Positions 12,591 to 24,666 of a DNA stretch of 64,000 nt are shown here, piece after piece. The stretch lies in contig NW_003546250.1 of NCBI RefSeq assembly GCF_000090795.2, positions 62,001-126,000 of the forward strand, read 5' to 3'. A program made the translations under genes and the position numbers. Numbering within the stretch: position 1 is the stretch's first letter; each line of letters begins with the position of its first letter. Origin of the DNA: Amphimedon queenslandica (lineage: Eukaryota > Porifera > Demospongiae > Haplosclerida > Niphatidae). The notes under the pieces were generated by a model. The model ran no database searches. It was not told the origin of the DNA and saw only the letters and a program-made list of their open reading frames with translations.

Positions 12591-15500
12591 AGGATGCAAC
12601 TGATTTTGCTGGAGTAGCTTACTTTGTCCTAAGGAACCGTTGCCCTGAGAAGGGAAGGTGTGGTTAACTGAACATTGTTTCATTGAATCTTCTTCCTCTT
12701 CAATAGTCTATCAATGGAACAGGTTAATCAATGCTTGGATGAGCTGGCCCTATCTAATGTCACTAAGGACAGAGGAGGAGTGAAGAAATCTCTTCAACAT
12801 TTATTAAGAAACACCTCAGCACAGGAGCAGAAGTGGCTCATAAGAATAATAATGAAGGTATGTAACATGTATCAGGAAATGTACTGTCTTTAAAGTAACT
12901 TTAAAAATTTATAAAAAATCTGGACTGTTCAATGATAGCTAGCCCATTGCTCAATAGCAGTCTCATTGTTTGTTGATCAGACACTGTTATAGTTGCCATT
13001 ACATCACTTAACCAAGAGTAGTTGTTACTATAACATTATTCATTACCCCTACTCTCATGCACTTGGTCAGGTTCTGGCTATGATTTTAGTTAGCCTTGAC
13101 CTCCAGTAGACGGCAGTAGTATCAACCAGGAGCCACTGTATTCACCATGACTACATTATGTATCTGCATTTACTTATTCTATAGTTTTGTATGATATTAT
13201 TAATATTTCCTTAGGAGCTAAAGATAGGACTGAGTGAGAACTCAATCCTTACAGTGTTTCATCCTGACGGACAGGACCTGTTCAGTGTCACTAGCAACCT
13301 CGAGAAGGTATCCAATAATACCCAATAATATCCAATAATATCCAATAATATACAATAATATACAATGATATCCAATACACAATAAAAAATAGATATACAC
13401 TGTATACTAACAATCAGTCATTCTTATACAATGAGTCAATACTCTCCTCATTAGGTATGTGTTGATCTACACTCTCCTACTGTTAGATTGAATGAGGCAG
13501 CCATTAGCTACTTCACTCCATTCAGACCAATGCTTGGACAGAGAGCCACCATAGACCAGGTGATTAATAATAATTATATTGATTAATTAATGGATTATCC
13601 TGGCCCCTCCCCCTCAGGTCGTTAAGCTAATGGATCACCAGCCTTTCTTTATTGAGAATAAGTTTGATGGTGAGAGGATTCAGTTACACAAGCAACACGG
13701 ACAGTATCGGTATTACTCCAGGAGGTATGACCACACCTACTGACCACACCTCCTAATTTTCCCTCCTAGTTCTCGTGAGTACACCTCCACCTTTGGTGGG
13801 ACGGAAAGAGAAGGATCCTTCACTCCTAACATACACAAGGCTTTTAACAGGTGGGTGTGGTCTTATTGGTTGCTATGACAACTTGTTTCCATGGTAGCAA
13901 GGTTCACTCCTGTATACTGGATGGAGAGATGGTTGGGTGGGACAAGGAGACTGAGTCTTACCTGTAAGGAGGGACATGTATACATGTATACACGGCTAGT
14001 ACATGTAATCAGTTTATTTAATTGTTTCATGTGTTCATTTCATGCTCAGCACATGTACAGCACATGTTCATGTTGTCAAGATGTTGTTAATTTGTTTATT
14101 TTAGTCCAAAAGGAGAGAATGTTGATGTAAAGACACTAGCCCCTGTTAGTGAAGGAGGAGGAGGAGGAGAGAATGGTAAGAGCTGTATCTTTGTTTTGAT
14201 AATACAATGAGATCATCCTCTCTCAACTAAATAAATAATTATGTTTAATAATAAATGAATAATTTGTACCCTCAGTCACATGTTAACCCCCCCCCCTAAT
14301 CCACTTCACTGAATCAGCAAAATTTTTAATTAATCCAACAGCAGCAGCAGCTGCATTGTTTGTAAATGAGGCCTAAACTGTCCACAACAGTTCACAATAT
14401 TTATTAGTGCATACATGTACATGTACCAGGTCATTATTGTAATAGATAGTGTTACTGTAGTGAATACATATACATATAGGTGTGCAGCCGTGTTTTGTTG
14501 TGTTCGATGCATTAATGATCAATGAGACTAACCTTGCTAACTGCCCACTGAGGGAAAGAGTAGAGCATCTTAACAAGTAAATGCATGAACATGTCCTTTA
14601 TCAGCTAGTATCTATTAATGTATCCATTGATGTATGTATATTCTTTATTACTACTAATGAACATTAGGGTATTAATGTATATATTCATTATTACCACTAA
14701 TGAACATTAGGGTATTTGAAGTGGTTCCTGGTTGCTTACATAAAGCAGAAAGAATTGAAAGATCAACAAAGTAAAGGAGATACTCTATTGTATTGCTCTC
14801 ACCTCCCTCCCTCCTCCTCCTCCTCTAGGGAGGATGTGATCCTGTCACTGAATGAAGCCATTGACAGAAGAGAGGAAGGACTAGTCATTAAACAACCTTC
14901 TTCATTGTACAAACCAGACAAAAGAAAAGGTAAAGTACCTCTTCATTACTATCAGTACCAGCCGTACCTTCCCACCCACAGCTGCTACTGACAATAATTC
15001 ATTTTTAAGATATTCACCTCATGCCTATTGTATTTCATGACAGGTAGTGGTTGGTTGAAGATCAAACCTGATTATGTTGATTCACTCAGTGATGATCTTG
15101 ATCTACTGATCATCGGAGGATATTTTGGGGTTGGAGTGAGTCTTTTAGCCCCACCCACTTTATTATTAACCCTTTACTCCAGCGTAGGGCCGGAATGATA
15201 TCCCATTTCATGTGTGGAGTAGCTGTACCTCCTGCCATCAAGGGAGACAAACCAACAGTGTTTCATTCATTTTGTAAAGTACATCCATTAATAGTTATTA
15301 ATAGTTATTAATAGTTATTAATAGTTATTAATAGTTATTAATAATGATACAGCTCCTGTCCTTAGGTTGGCTCTGGCTACACTATGAATGAGTTGAGAGA
15401 GCTGGGTCACAAGTTGAAGCCACACTGGAGGAAGTTTGATACCAAGAGACCACCGGAATCAGTTATACTAGCACCTGGTTTTAAAGTGAGGGTGGGAGGG

Positions 15501-18352
15501 GGTGGGGCTTAGACTAATGGTACTATAGGAGAAACCTGATCTTTGGATTGAACCAAAGGATGCTAAGATTGTTCAAATCAGAGCAGCTGAGATCATTGTA
15601 TCTGACAAGTGAGTATACGTGTGGATATATTACAGTAACAATAACTACATTTATTATAATTTGAATTAAAACACAAATTTGCTTGAGGCTTGTGTTATTG
15701 GATGAGTTTGTACACCAACCATAATCTGTGCTATGTAAACTATAGGTAGCATTCAGTAACCACCACCAGTATGATGTGTTTAGAAGTAGAGGAGGAGAGT
15801 CAGTGCTGAGTGTAGTATACATGTATGCTTGCCTGGCTATGATGTAGCTTGAATCTCTCTTTTTTACCTTATTTGGGTATTTAGATGTTCATGATTTTAT
15901 TGATAACATAGTGTCAGTTGGTATGATAGTAGAAATAATCATATTAATGGAATGGTACATGTACATGTGTATGTATATGTGACTATGATATGTGTGTATA
16001 CTGTATGCAGCTTCTGCTGTGTGTCTAAGAGCTTCCCCCTCTCTCTCCCCCTCTCTCTCCTCCAGGTACAGGACAGGTTGTACCTTAAGGTTTCCAAGGT
16101 TAGAGAGAGTGAGAGAGGATAAAGAATGGTTTGATTGTATGTCACTAGATGAACTGGAGGACCTTAAAAGAGTTAGGCTATTTTTAGAACTGAGTCTATA
16201 ATTAGTAACACATTCTATTGATAGGTAGCCTCAGGTCATTTAGCTCATCGTCATTATGAGGAGGGGGAGGGGGAGGAACTCACCACGTCCAAAAAGAGAA
16301 GGAGAGTGACTAGGATAGATAGACCAGCTGGTGTTGCCTCACAGTTCAGACATACTGATGTATCCAGTGTGGAGGAGGTGGTTCTTTATCTTTATCATGT
16401 TACTTTGATTTATGTGTGTCATTCAAGGTATCTTCAATGTTTGCTGGTAAGCAGTTCTGTGTTATTAATGGAACTCCGTCTTTCAGTAAACAATATATTG
16501 AGACTAAGATTGCTGAGGTAAGCATATATTAATACTCTATTAGCCACTTCCCCTGCCCCGCCCCTCTCTATAGCACGGAGGTACTTTTGTACAGAATCCA
16601 ACTACAGATACTTATTGTGTGCTGGTTCATAAACTGGTCGTTAAGGCTAATAATATTATCAGGTATTTATTTGTTTGTTTGTTTATGTACAGTATGTGTT
16701 GTGTCACACTGTTATCACTTCATTTAAGTGTAGCAGCTTTATGTGTCACATATTTTTAAGATTGTTTTTTTCTTCTTGTTTGTCATTATGCCTGACCCCT
16801 CCCCCTCTCTCTCTATTCAGTAAAGGTATTTATAATGTGGTCATGATCCAATGGCTCCTGGACTGTCTGGTGAGCAATAAGAGATGATTAGGTTTACATG
16901 CAGTTACATGTACATGTACATGTATGTGTATGCATTACATGTACATAGTGTGTAGTACATACATGTGTCTGTATGCATAATTACTATTGGCGCTGTTTAA
17001 GCAACTCTGCTAATAAACATAATAATTGGTTAGTTGTTGTATGAGAGCAGGAAGTCCTTTGTGTTAGAAAATGAAAACACTCATAACAGCATTCTATAGT
17101 AGTAGTAGCAACATTAAAACTAATTATATGTACATTTGTGCTTAATGTTGTTCATGTCCTCTCTCTCTACAGGAGACCGGGAGGTGTCTGCCATTGAAGC
17201 CCTCACTGATGTATAGCACATCCTCTGAGACTGCTAGCAAGTTCTCTGAAATATATGATAAGGTATAACAGTATTTTGTATTTATTGTTGTTGTTTATTG
17301 TTGTGTTGTTTACAGTATGGTGATAGTTATATTCATGATACTAGCGAGACAACTTTGAGGGAAATATTCGATAAAATGAAAGACAAAGTAATGTGTACAT
17401 GTACAGTGTATATGTAATTTTATAATAATTCTGCTTTCTCTCCCCATCCCTCTCTCTCTCTCTTTTTAGAGGAGTTGTTCTGCTGATGAAATTGCTAAAA
17501 TGGAGTTTGAGTATTTTCCAAATGAATCAGCCAAAGGACTCTTCAGACATTTTAAGTAAGAAAGGAACCTAAGACTAGGAGGGAGGGAGGGAGAGAGGGG
17601 GAGGGATAGAGGCCTGGGAAGGTGTGTTACATAAACTTTCACAAGGTTAAGTATAGCAGCTGTGTACATTTGCATCAGTAGCTGCTGTATATATACTCAT
17701 TGTGGTTCGACTTTACTGTATAGTCCCTGTACTTGTACTCTTATAGAATAATAGAGTACACATGTACTCCATATTATTGTGGTTTATTCTGTGTCGCCTG
17801 ATTGTCTGTAGGTTCTATTTTGATAAATATGAAGTCATTAATGATCCTTCAACAGTAAGTGAATATGTACACGTACACCTCTTTACTAATGCACTGATTA
17901 GCCGACATACATCTGTCAGTTGTATATATGGCACCTTTAAACCTATCCCTACATGTGTTTCTATAGGTAATAATAAACTCATCATTGTCACTGCCAGAAT
18001 TAGATGCAAGACTGTGTGGTGGTACAGTAACTGATGACTTCAATGAATCAGTGACTCACGTCGTGTTTGATAAAAGGTAAATTAGTACTTTATGTACATG
18101 TGTATGTTGTCAATGACAACACCTTCCCAACAACAATAAGTGTCAATGTATATATCCCATGACCGTGTTATTTCACTTCAATGCCCCTCTCCTTCCAGTG
18201 ACCTGCAGAGACTGTCCAGTTTAAGGTTGAAGCAGAAGTCACATGCAAAGAAAAGTCACTTTATAACCAGTGACTGGATCAGTGCCTGTATTGAACACAA
18301 GTATTGTAAGAATGAAAGACTATTTGAACCAATAGTTACAACAAAAGATTGA
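12015..18352 (+). CDS. LIG4: DNA ligase IV
   Basis: ATP-dependent ligase of non-homologous end joining. The ATG at 12015 opens [19 protein letters not shown]. The DNA-binding domain follows (12100-13560: [37 protein letters not shown]). The adenylation domain has [11 protein letters not shown], with the AMP-accepting Lys at 13660-13662, then [27 protein letters not shown] and [15 protein letters not shown]. The OB fold includes [29 protein letters not shown] and [16 protein letters not shown]. The first BRCT lies about 16420-17220. The XRCC4-interacting linker is [19 protein letters not shown] ... [16 protein letters not shown]. The second BRCT (17810-18352) ends [20 protein letters not shown]. 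The catalytic motifs read intact. The first introns hold an AAT tract (12535-12592) and a decayed copy of the dispersed repeat (about 12868-12925). Confidence 0.96.
12535..12592. repeat. (ATT)n microsatellite in a LIG4 intron
   Basis: ATT units with one GTT interruption fill an intron between the exon ending in TPHAAKH and the one starting [11 protein letters not shown]. Confidence 0.88.
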
Positions 18353-18440
18353 TTATTAATTATTATTTTTAAGTACATTATTTTAAAAGTGTATTTCCGT
18401 GTTGATCCCTCCCATTACTGACACTATACCAGGATGTGGT

Positions 18441-18878
18441 CTATACTTCAGGTCCCCTATACATCATATAAGGTAATTAATGATAGGAGTATGTGAATGT
18501 ACATGATTGATTATTAATTAATGACTTACTCGCCGCCCGGTATCAGCATTGCAATATTATTACCTATTATTAATTCATTAATTAATTACATCTATTAATT
18601 AATTTACCGTTTAATAATATTTCGTCTAATTTAGTGATTCTTCGTCCCTCTGGTGTCATCTCACTGTGAGTGGGTATGGTTAGTAGGTGTGGTTAGTTAT
18701 TAACTTACAATTCCGTCACATCCTCCAGTACCACATTAACAAAGTCATCAAACCCCAGGAGTGTCCCCACGATCTCTTTATCTGAGGATTTCATTATAAT
18801 GTGTATCCTACTCCCTATACACTTATCTACCAGCTCTAGGGGAAGGAGAGGGGGTAATTCAATGGTACTAGTAATTAC
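18441..18878 (-). CDS. LSM5: LSM5, U6 snRNA-associated Sm-like protein (first exon not located)
   Basis: Subunit of the LSM2-8 ring on U6 snRNA and the LSM1-7 mRNA-decay ring. The main exon (18878-18710) encodes [40 protein letters not shown] and VVLEDVTEL, the Sm1 motif. The next exon (about 18660-18600) continues [19 protein letters not shown], then [10 protein letters not shown] (Sm2). The last exon splices to give GGEGPEV and a stop at 18443-18441, the same C-terminus I recall for vertebrate LSM5. The exon at 18878 is preceded by a good CTTCCTTTAG acceptor, so a short first exon carrying the ATG must lie upstream; I could not fix it. The gene ends tail-to-tail with LIG4, 88 bp apart. Confidence 0.93.
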
Positions 18879-19282
18879 CTAAAGGAAGAAGAGAACCCTC
18901 CATTATCTAGTAACTCTTCTTTAGTTTAGGGGACTCTCTATTGTGTGAATTTGTGTTATAAACAAAATGGCGAAAATGCACATGCCACATGTGCAAATTT
19001 TTCACTTTCAGGGCGTTACTGGGCGCGCCTTACTGCTATAGCATAGCACTAGATCTACTCGGAATATTATCACATGATTTACGATGATTACTTGTATAAA
19101 GGAGTTGGAAAAATCCCATTTTTCTCAGTCGCTGCGTCTGACCCGTTTGGGAACTACCAATGCTTGGTGCTCTTACAGATAACTGCTTTTTGTGTTCTGA
19201 AAACGGGTAGCAGTTGCATTGCAGCGGCAGTAAGTTTTCTCTATTGTCATTACCTATATTATAAACCCACAGGTCAAACTCG

Positions 19283-20387
19283 ATGTTTGCTATGCTTGGT
19301 TTTGCTCGTAGTAGTTACGCTTGGAGGCTTATCTTACACAGGGAGAACGCAATTGCCGTTTATCCTGGCGGACACTTCCCTAGAGAGAGTCCCGCACCGT
19401 TCAGCTATGCTGTTGAAGGTGTCCAAGCTACTTCAACAATTTCTGAACGGATCCGTGTTCTTGAGCCTCGTATGTATCCTGTGGTGACTGGTCTGTTCCT
19501 GTCACAAAAATCTGGAGAAACGTTAGAATTATTATTGTAATGTGCATATTAGTATGTGTACTGGTATGTTCATTGCATACACTATATCTAAAGCCCAACA
19601 TCCACTAGGCAACTTTGTTGAAATCAACAGAAATTTTGTTGCCTAAAGTAGAACACTGTTCTATTTCAGGCAACAAAGTTGACATACATCAAAGTAACCA
19701 CAAAGTTGCCATAGTGGATGTTGGCTTAATACTTATATCAACCACACATTTCAGCATCAGGAGGTTATCATCATAACTCTTTAAATAGGGATATACATAA
19801 TGATAGTGGACTCTTTCCTAGTGAGTCTATGCAGCTGAGCCTTGGCTATTCTTTTGGGGTGCAGGTTGAAAGTGCTCACCCAGCAGAAGCAGCAGTTCAT
19901 GGACGGTTTTGTGTTTTTGAGGATGGAATAACCTTGACTTCTGTAGTGAATGGTCAGATAATTGGATTAACGTCACACTCGTAAGTATTGTTTCTTTTCT
20001 TAAGTGGTTGATCAAATTTCCCAAGCATGCTTTTGATTAAAAATTGACAGTATGCTGGTCTAGTATAATCATAATTGTAAATCCACGTTAAATAACTACT
20101 ATTATCAGATCAGCTCTAAATTTATCACTATAATGTATAGCAATTTTGTTGTAATACTATACTAATAAATATACAGTATTCATGATTTGGCACGATGAGT
20201 TTTCATAAGTATTAATTTGCATCATAGGTATACTACATGTATTTCATCAGCAAATAAACCTGATGAAGCAAACATAGCATTGGCCTATCAAATGAAGCCC
20301 ATTAAGAATACAGATGGACATGCACACAGACTAAGCAGTCTACTGACAGACAATGAGGTGTATCCTGTGCAAGCTGCTGACTCGTAA
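19283..20387 (+). CDS. Unrecognised three-exon protein (~190 aa)
   Basis: Three exons join in one frame by good splice sites. Exon 1 is 19283-19469 (starts MFAMLGFARSSYAW; donor C|GTATGT). Exon 2 is 19755-19980 (acceptor TTTCAG; donor TC|GTAAGT). Exon 3 is 20228-20387 (acceptor CATAG; ends VYPVQAADS stop). Visible segments include AVYPGGHFPRESPAPFSYAV, SLGYSFGVQVESAHPAEAAV and CVFEDGITLTSVVNGQI. I recognise no domain, signal peptide or repeat. The start is uncertain: a second ATG is at 19292, and another frame is open over 19074-19487 but fails to splice into exon 2. Exon 1 is less AT-rich than its surroundings. The intron carries a foldback element. The gene faces eEF1B-beta tail-to-tail. 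It may be lineage-specific. Confidence 0.55.
19589..19728. mobile_element. Foldback / MITE-like element in an intron
   Basis: A ~140-bp segment whose ends are inverted repeats: AAGCCCAACATCCACTAGGC at the left and GCCATAGTGGATGTTGGCTT at the right, about 27 bp each with two indels. A second inverted pair lies inside, TTGTTGCCT ... AGGCAACAA, around a GTAGAACACTGTTCTA core. No coding capacity. It fits a non-autonomous DNA transposon; a hairpin RNA is an alternative. Confidence 0.65.
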
Positions 20388-20507
20388 ACTATTAATAACA
20401 AATCTATATGTATTGAATTGTATTGTGTGCACTCACAATGTGTTACACTTATGAAGAGAACTACGCATTCCAAAACTATTTAATATTTTTAAACAAGTTC
20501 TTTTTTT

Positions 20508-21500
20508 TTAAACTTTATTGAAAGCGGCTACATCAACAGATTGTACCAGATCCTCAAACGCTGTTATGGCTTCTTCTAGGAAGTCAGTACCAATCTACAT
20601 GTACCAAGGAGAGAGAAAGGGGAGAGAGACATAACATTTAATACTCTCTTCCTCTCTCTCTCTCTCTCTCTCTAATTGTTACTTTATCATCTTCTACAAC
20701 ACAGGAAATCTGAAGTTTCTTGATACCATAAGCCAGTGGAACAAACTTAGCTGTTATTAATAGTTATCAATAGTTATTAATAGTTATTAATACTCACATG
20801 CTCCCCATAAGAGCCCGTCAGCCTCAATAGTGCGGACTTTAGCCTCAACCTCCTTCATGTCGGTCTCATCGTCCCAGGGTTTCACATCAAGGATTATATT
20901 GGACTTTGCAACCAAGGCAGGTTCTAGGGGGCGTGGCTAAGTGGGTGTGGTCACAGTATAATCATTACTTTTGCTTTTCTTTGCATTATATGCTGCAATA
21001 CGCTCCTGCTTGATCCTCTCAGCCTCGGCTTCCTGTAATGGGTGGAGCCAGTCATTAAATAATTAATTATAAGCCACACCTCCTCTTCATCGTCGTCCCC
21101 AAACAGATCAAAGTCATCATCATCAGCTGGAGGAGCTGAAGTGCTGGCCCCACCATACTGATCTAACGGCTTCTGAACACCAGGAAACCTGGAAAGAGTA
21201 TATTCTAATTATCAGTACATGTACAATATTACTTACGCCAATCTTTCATCGTTAGTATAAGAAGCAATGTGCCTGTACCAACGCAACACATTAACATATT
21301 GTGAACCAGGAGCTGATCCAACACCATTGAACACAGCTACATCACCTTGGGAAGGAACATAGCTAGAAGAGACAAGGAGAGAGAGGGAGGACATGATAAA
21401 TTAATGTATGGTAGAGTTACCCTTCAATGTAACTTTTATCAGATAAATATTCATTAAGAGACTGAAGACCAGCAGAAGACTTTAAATCACCAAACCCCAT
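20508..21500 (-). CDS. EEF1B2: Elongation factor 1-beta (eEF1B-beta)
   Basis: Guanine-nucleotide exchange subunit that reloads eEF1A with GTP during translation elongation. The start at 21500 gives [19 protein letters not shown], the family N-terminal GST-like domain, followed by [20 protein letters not shown] and [13 protein letters not shown] central acidic segment has [13 protein letters not shown] (the CK2-site motif). The catalytic C-terminal domain includes [40 protein letters not shown] and [20 protein letters not shown]. It ends [10 protein letters not shown]; many relatives end in NKI. Six or so exons. Length and order match the family. It is divergent from ABCF2, with start codons 168 bp apart. 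Confidence 0.96.
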
Positions 21501-21668
21501 CACTATTGGTGTCTGTTGTAGAATTAGTTGAAAGAACCTAACAAAAGACCCTGAATGAACACAGCACGTGCAGTCTGCAGCAACCAGCAAGGTAGTTATT
21601 AATAGTTATTGATAATAGTCTACACCCATTGACCTACCCACGTGTACTTTTAAACCATAAAGGAGGAA

Positions 21669-24451
21669 ATGCCTTCAGATGCTGCTAAAAAGCGCCAGCA
21701 GCAAAAGGCCAAGAAGCTAGCAGCCAAAGGAGGGGGGAAGAGTAAAGGATCAGTGGGTGGGGCCTCATTAGACCCAGCAGGAGCCGGTTCAGCATCACAT
21801 CGATCAACTACCAGTGTACTGACGTCACACCCACTGTCACGTGATCTACACATTGAGAGTCTATCACTGACCTTTCATGGAGCCGAGTTATTGTCCGACG
21901 CTAAATTAGAATTGAATTGTGGGCGGAGATACGGACTGGTGGGGTTGAATGGAAGTGGTGAGTTTAGTGGGCATTAATTGGAATAAGTTATTTTTAAAAG
22001 ATTTAGTCATAAATGTATTGCGAATTAACTCTCAGTGTCTACCGACACAAGAACTTGTATACATATTAGAAAAGTGTAATAAAATTGAGGAATTCTCTCA
22101 TTTTTAATGTTCATGAAGTTTGGCCAAAGTAGGGCCCTGTACAGGGACTTTTGTCCGATTTTGGAGCAACTTTAAAAATTCATAAGAAATCCAAATGTTA
22201 TCAGAATTAGCTCAAACTTTCTATACAACATATGAACATGTATATGCATCAGGGGGAAAAATGGAGAATTCTCTCCTTTCATTTTTGGCAAAATTTGACC
22301 AAAATCCCTGTACTATAGTACAGGGACTTTTGTCCGATTTTGGAGCAACTTTAAAAATTCATAAAAAATCCAAATGTGATTGGAATCAACTCAAACTTTC
22401 TATAGATCATAAAAACGTGTATATGTACATGTTAGACACTATTATTATTATTATTGTACTGTTCTCTTTCCTAAAAAGGTAAGTCCTCTCTCCTAGCGTC
22501 TCTTGGTCTACGTGAGGTAGACATTCCTCCTCATGTTGATATATACCACCTGTCGGAGGAGATGCCCTCCAGTGACAAGACTCCACTCCAGTGTGTGATG
22601 GAGGTCGACGAGGAGAGGTAAGGGGCGGTTGCTATAGTAACTGTTGTCATGGTGACTTAGGATACGTCTTGAAGAAGAAGCAGATGAACTCTCTAAGAGA
22701 GACAGTGACACTTACAGTGAGAGGCTGATGGATATATACGAGAGACTGGATGAACTGGACGCATCCACTGCTGAGACTAAAGCCTCGAGGATACTACATG
22801 GATTAGGTATTTAAATAACTAATGACTCCACCTACTGACACACCCCACTATAGGTTTCTCCCATGAGATGCAGCACAGGAAGTGTTCGGATTTCTCCGGA
22901 GGATGGAGAATGAGAGTGTCTCTGGCCAGAGCACTCTTTGTGAAACCACACCTCCTCCTTTTAGATGAACCCACTAACCACCTGGACCTTGAGGCTTGTG
23001 TGTGGCTAGAGGAGGAGTTAAAGAGGTAGGCGTGTCAGTGGGTGTGGTTTATTATCAATGAATATTAATTAGATACAAGAGGATACTAGTCCTAGTCTCT
23101 CACTCGCAGGATTTCCTCAACGGAGTCTGTACCAACATAATCCACCTCTTCAAACAAAGACTCTACTATTATGGGGTGAGACTGTTATTGTTTATTGTTG
23201 TTGTTGATTGTTGTTGTTTATTGTTTATTGTTGTTGTTTAGGGTAATTATGATGCTTATGTGAAGACAAGGTTTGAATTGGAGGAGCATCAGATGAAGAG
23301 ATATCAGTGGGAGAAACAGCAAATGCAGCACATGAAAGTAAAGATGCTGATTATTAATTTTGTTATTATTTTCTCTCAGGATTACATTGCTCGGTTTGGT
23401 CGAGGTAGTAATGCTAAACAGGCTCAAAGTAAAGAGAAGGTTCTCAGTAAAATGGTGGCCGGAGGTCTAACGGAAAAGGTTTCTATTGATAAGGTGGTCT
23501 CATTCTCATTCCCTGACTGTGGGTCACTCCCCCCTCCTGTAATAATGGTACAGGGGGTCAGCTTTAGATACGGACCCGATAAAGTATGTATCAGAACCCT
23601 TGAGGGTGTATTTATAATCTCCGGTCCCCTCAGGCCCTCATTTATGACAATATTGATTTTGGGATGGACCTGGAGACGAGGGTAGCTCTGGTTGGTCCTA
23701 ATGGGGCTGGTAAGTCTACCCTCCTCAAACTGATTGATGGGGAACTGGTACCAACTGATGGCATCATAAGGAGACACGCCCATCTTAAGGTCGGGCGATA
23801 TCATCAGCATCTTAAGGTAATGATACTAGGCCACACCTACTGACCACACCTCTTTAATTAGGATCATTTGGATATGGACGAGTCTGCCCTGACCTACATG
23901 CTAAAGTGTTATCCTGAGGAGAAGGAGGAGGAGCAAATGAGGAAAGCTCTTGGCCGCTACGGACTGACAGGAAAGCAACAGGTTGGTATGGCTTATAGGA
24001 GTGGCTTATCAACACTCCTGTAGGTGTGTCCATTGCGTAATCTTTCGGATGGTCAAAGGTGTCGGGTTATATTTGCTTGGCTTGCATTCAGACGCCCACA
24101 CATACTGTTACTGGATGAACCAACCAACCATCTTGATATTGAAACCATTGATGCTTTAGCTGATGCTGTCAATGAGTTTGAAGGAGGAATGGTACTGGTC
24201 AGCCATGACTTCAGACTAATCAGTCAGGTAATCATTATTAATAATAATAATCACTGGTAGATCTTGGAGACTTTTGGTCTCCCAAAATTTATTTCTACAT
24301 CTAACAGAGACTGGTACTGATACTATTGATTGTGTTGTTTCTGTGTTAGGTTGCTAAAGAGATATGGGTGTGTGAGAGTAAAGGTATCCATAAGTGGGCG
24401 GGTGATATACAGTCTTATAAAGAAGAGCTGAAGAAGAAGGTCATGTCCTGA
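21669..24451 (+). CDS. ABCF2: ABCF2, ABC-F family ATPase
   Basis: Soluble twin-ATPase of the ABC-F family, linked to ribosomes. The start at 21669 ([20 protein letters not shown]) is a basic N-terminus typical of ABCF2. ATPase 1: Walker A GLNGSGKSSLL, split by the first intron between GLNGSG and KSS; signature [16 protein letters not shown]; Walker [19 protein letters not shown]. The linker has [20 protein letters not shown]-type residues (about 23160-23335), then [20 protein letters not shown]. ATPase 2: [12 protein letters not shown] (about 23695-23730), [24 protein letters not shown] (about 24045), [20 protein letters not shown] and LVSHDFRLI. It ends ELKKKVMS at 24451. Both sites are complete. 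Intron 1 carries tandem copies of the dispersed repeat. Confidence 0.97.
22000..22430. repeat. Dispersed ~180-bp repeat, two to three copies in ABCF2 intron 1
   Basis: Direct copies carrying GGACTTTTGTCCGATTTTGG, AGCAACTTTAAAAATTCATA, a GCTCAAACTTTCTATA block, GAGAATTCTC and AAATTTGACCAAAATCCC. A perfect 20-bp palindrome, CCCTGTACTATAGTACAGGG, is at 22306-22325. Open frames across it are not conserved and are not genes. Confidence 0.85.
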
Positions 24452-24626
24452 ATTAACTTATTTATTTATTTATTTATTTATTTATCATTAATGGATTTTA
24501 GTCTCAGCTTTTATTGTCAGTAATGCCTAAAGCATTAATTACTATTCTGTATCGTCATTGTTTTATTTTATTAATGCGATCAATCTACTTTTAATGTGAA
24601 ATAGAAATCAGTTTCTAATTATTCGT

Positions 24627-24640
24627 GTAGTCATGGTAAC
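24627..24640 (+). promoter_or_regulatory. X-box-like site 26 bp upstream of the MORN1-like start
   Basis: GTAGTCATGGTAAC differs at one position from the RFX X-box GTNRCCATRGYAAC. It lies in the spacer between the ABCF2 stop (24451) and the MORN1-like ATG (24667). Confidence 0.4.
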
Positions 24641-24666
24641 TGTAATTTCATAATCTGATAAATAAA

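Noticed and set aside
17695-17745. GGTTCGACT resembling a tRNA T-loop
   Set aside because: No matching acceptor or anticodon stems around it; it is in a LIG4 intron. No tRNA or rRNA gene was found in the window.
19074-19487. 137-aa hydrophobic open frame overlapping the orphan gene
   Set aside because: It runs through a plausible 43-nt intron and does not splice in frame to the downstream exons; the other frame does. Kept only as an uncertainty.
22195-22482. 95-aa open frame in ABCF2 intron 1
   Set aside because: It lies in the dispersed repeat; the similar frame at 36957-37184 arises from the same repeat, and other copies are interrupted.
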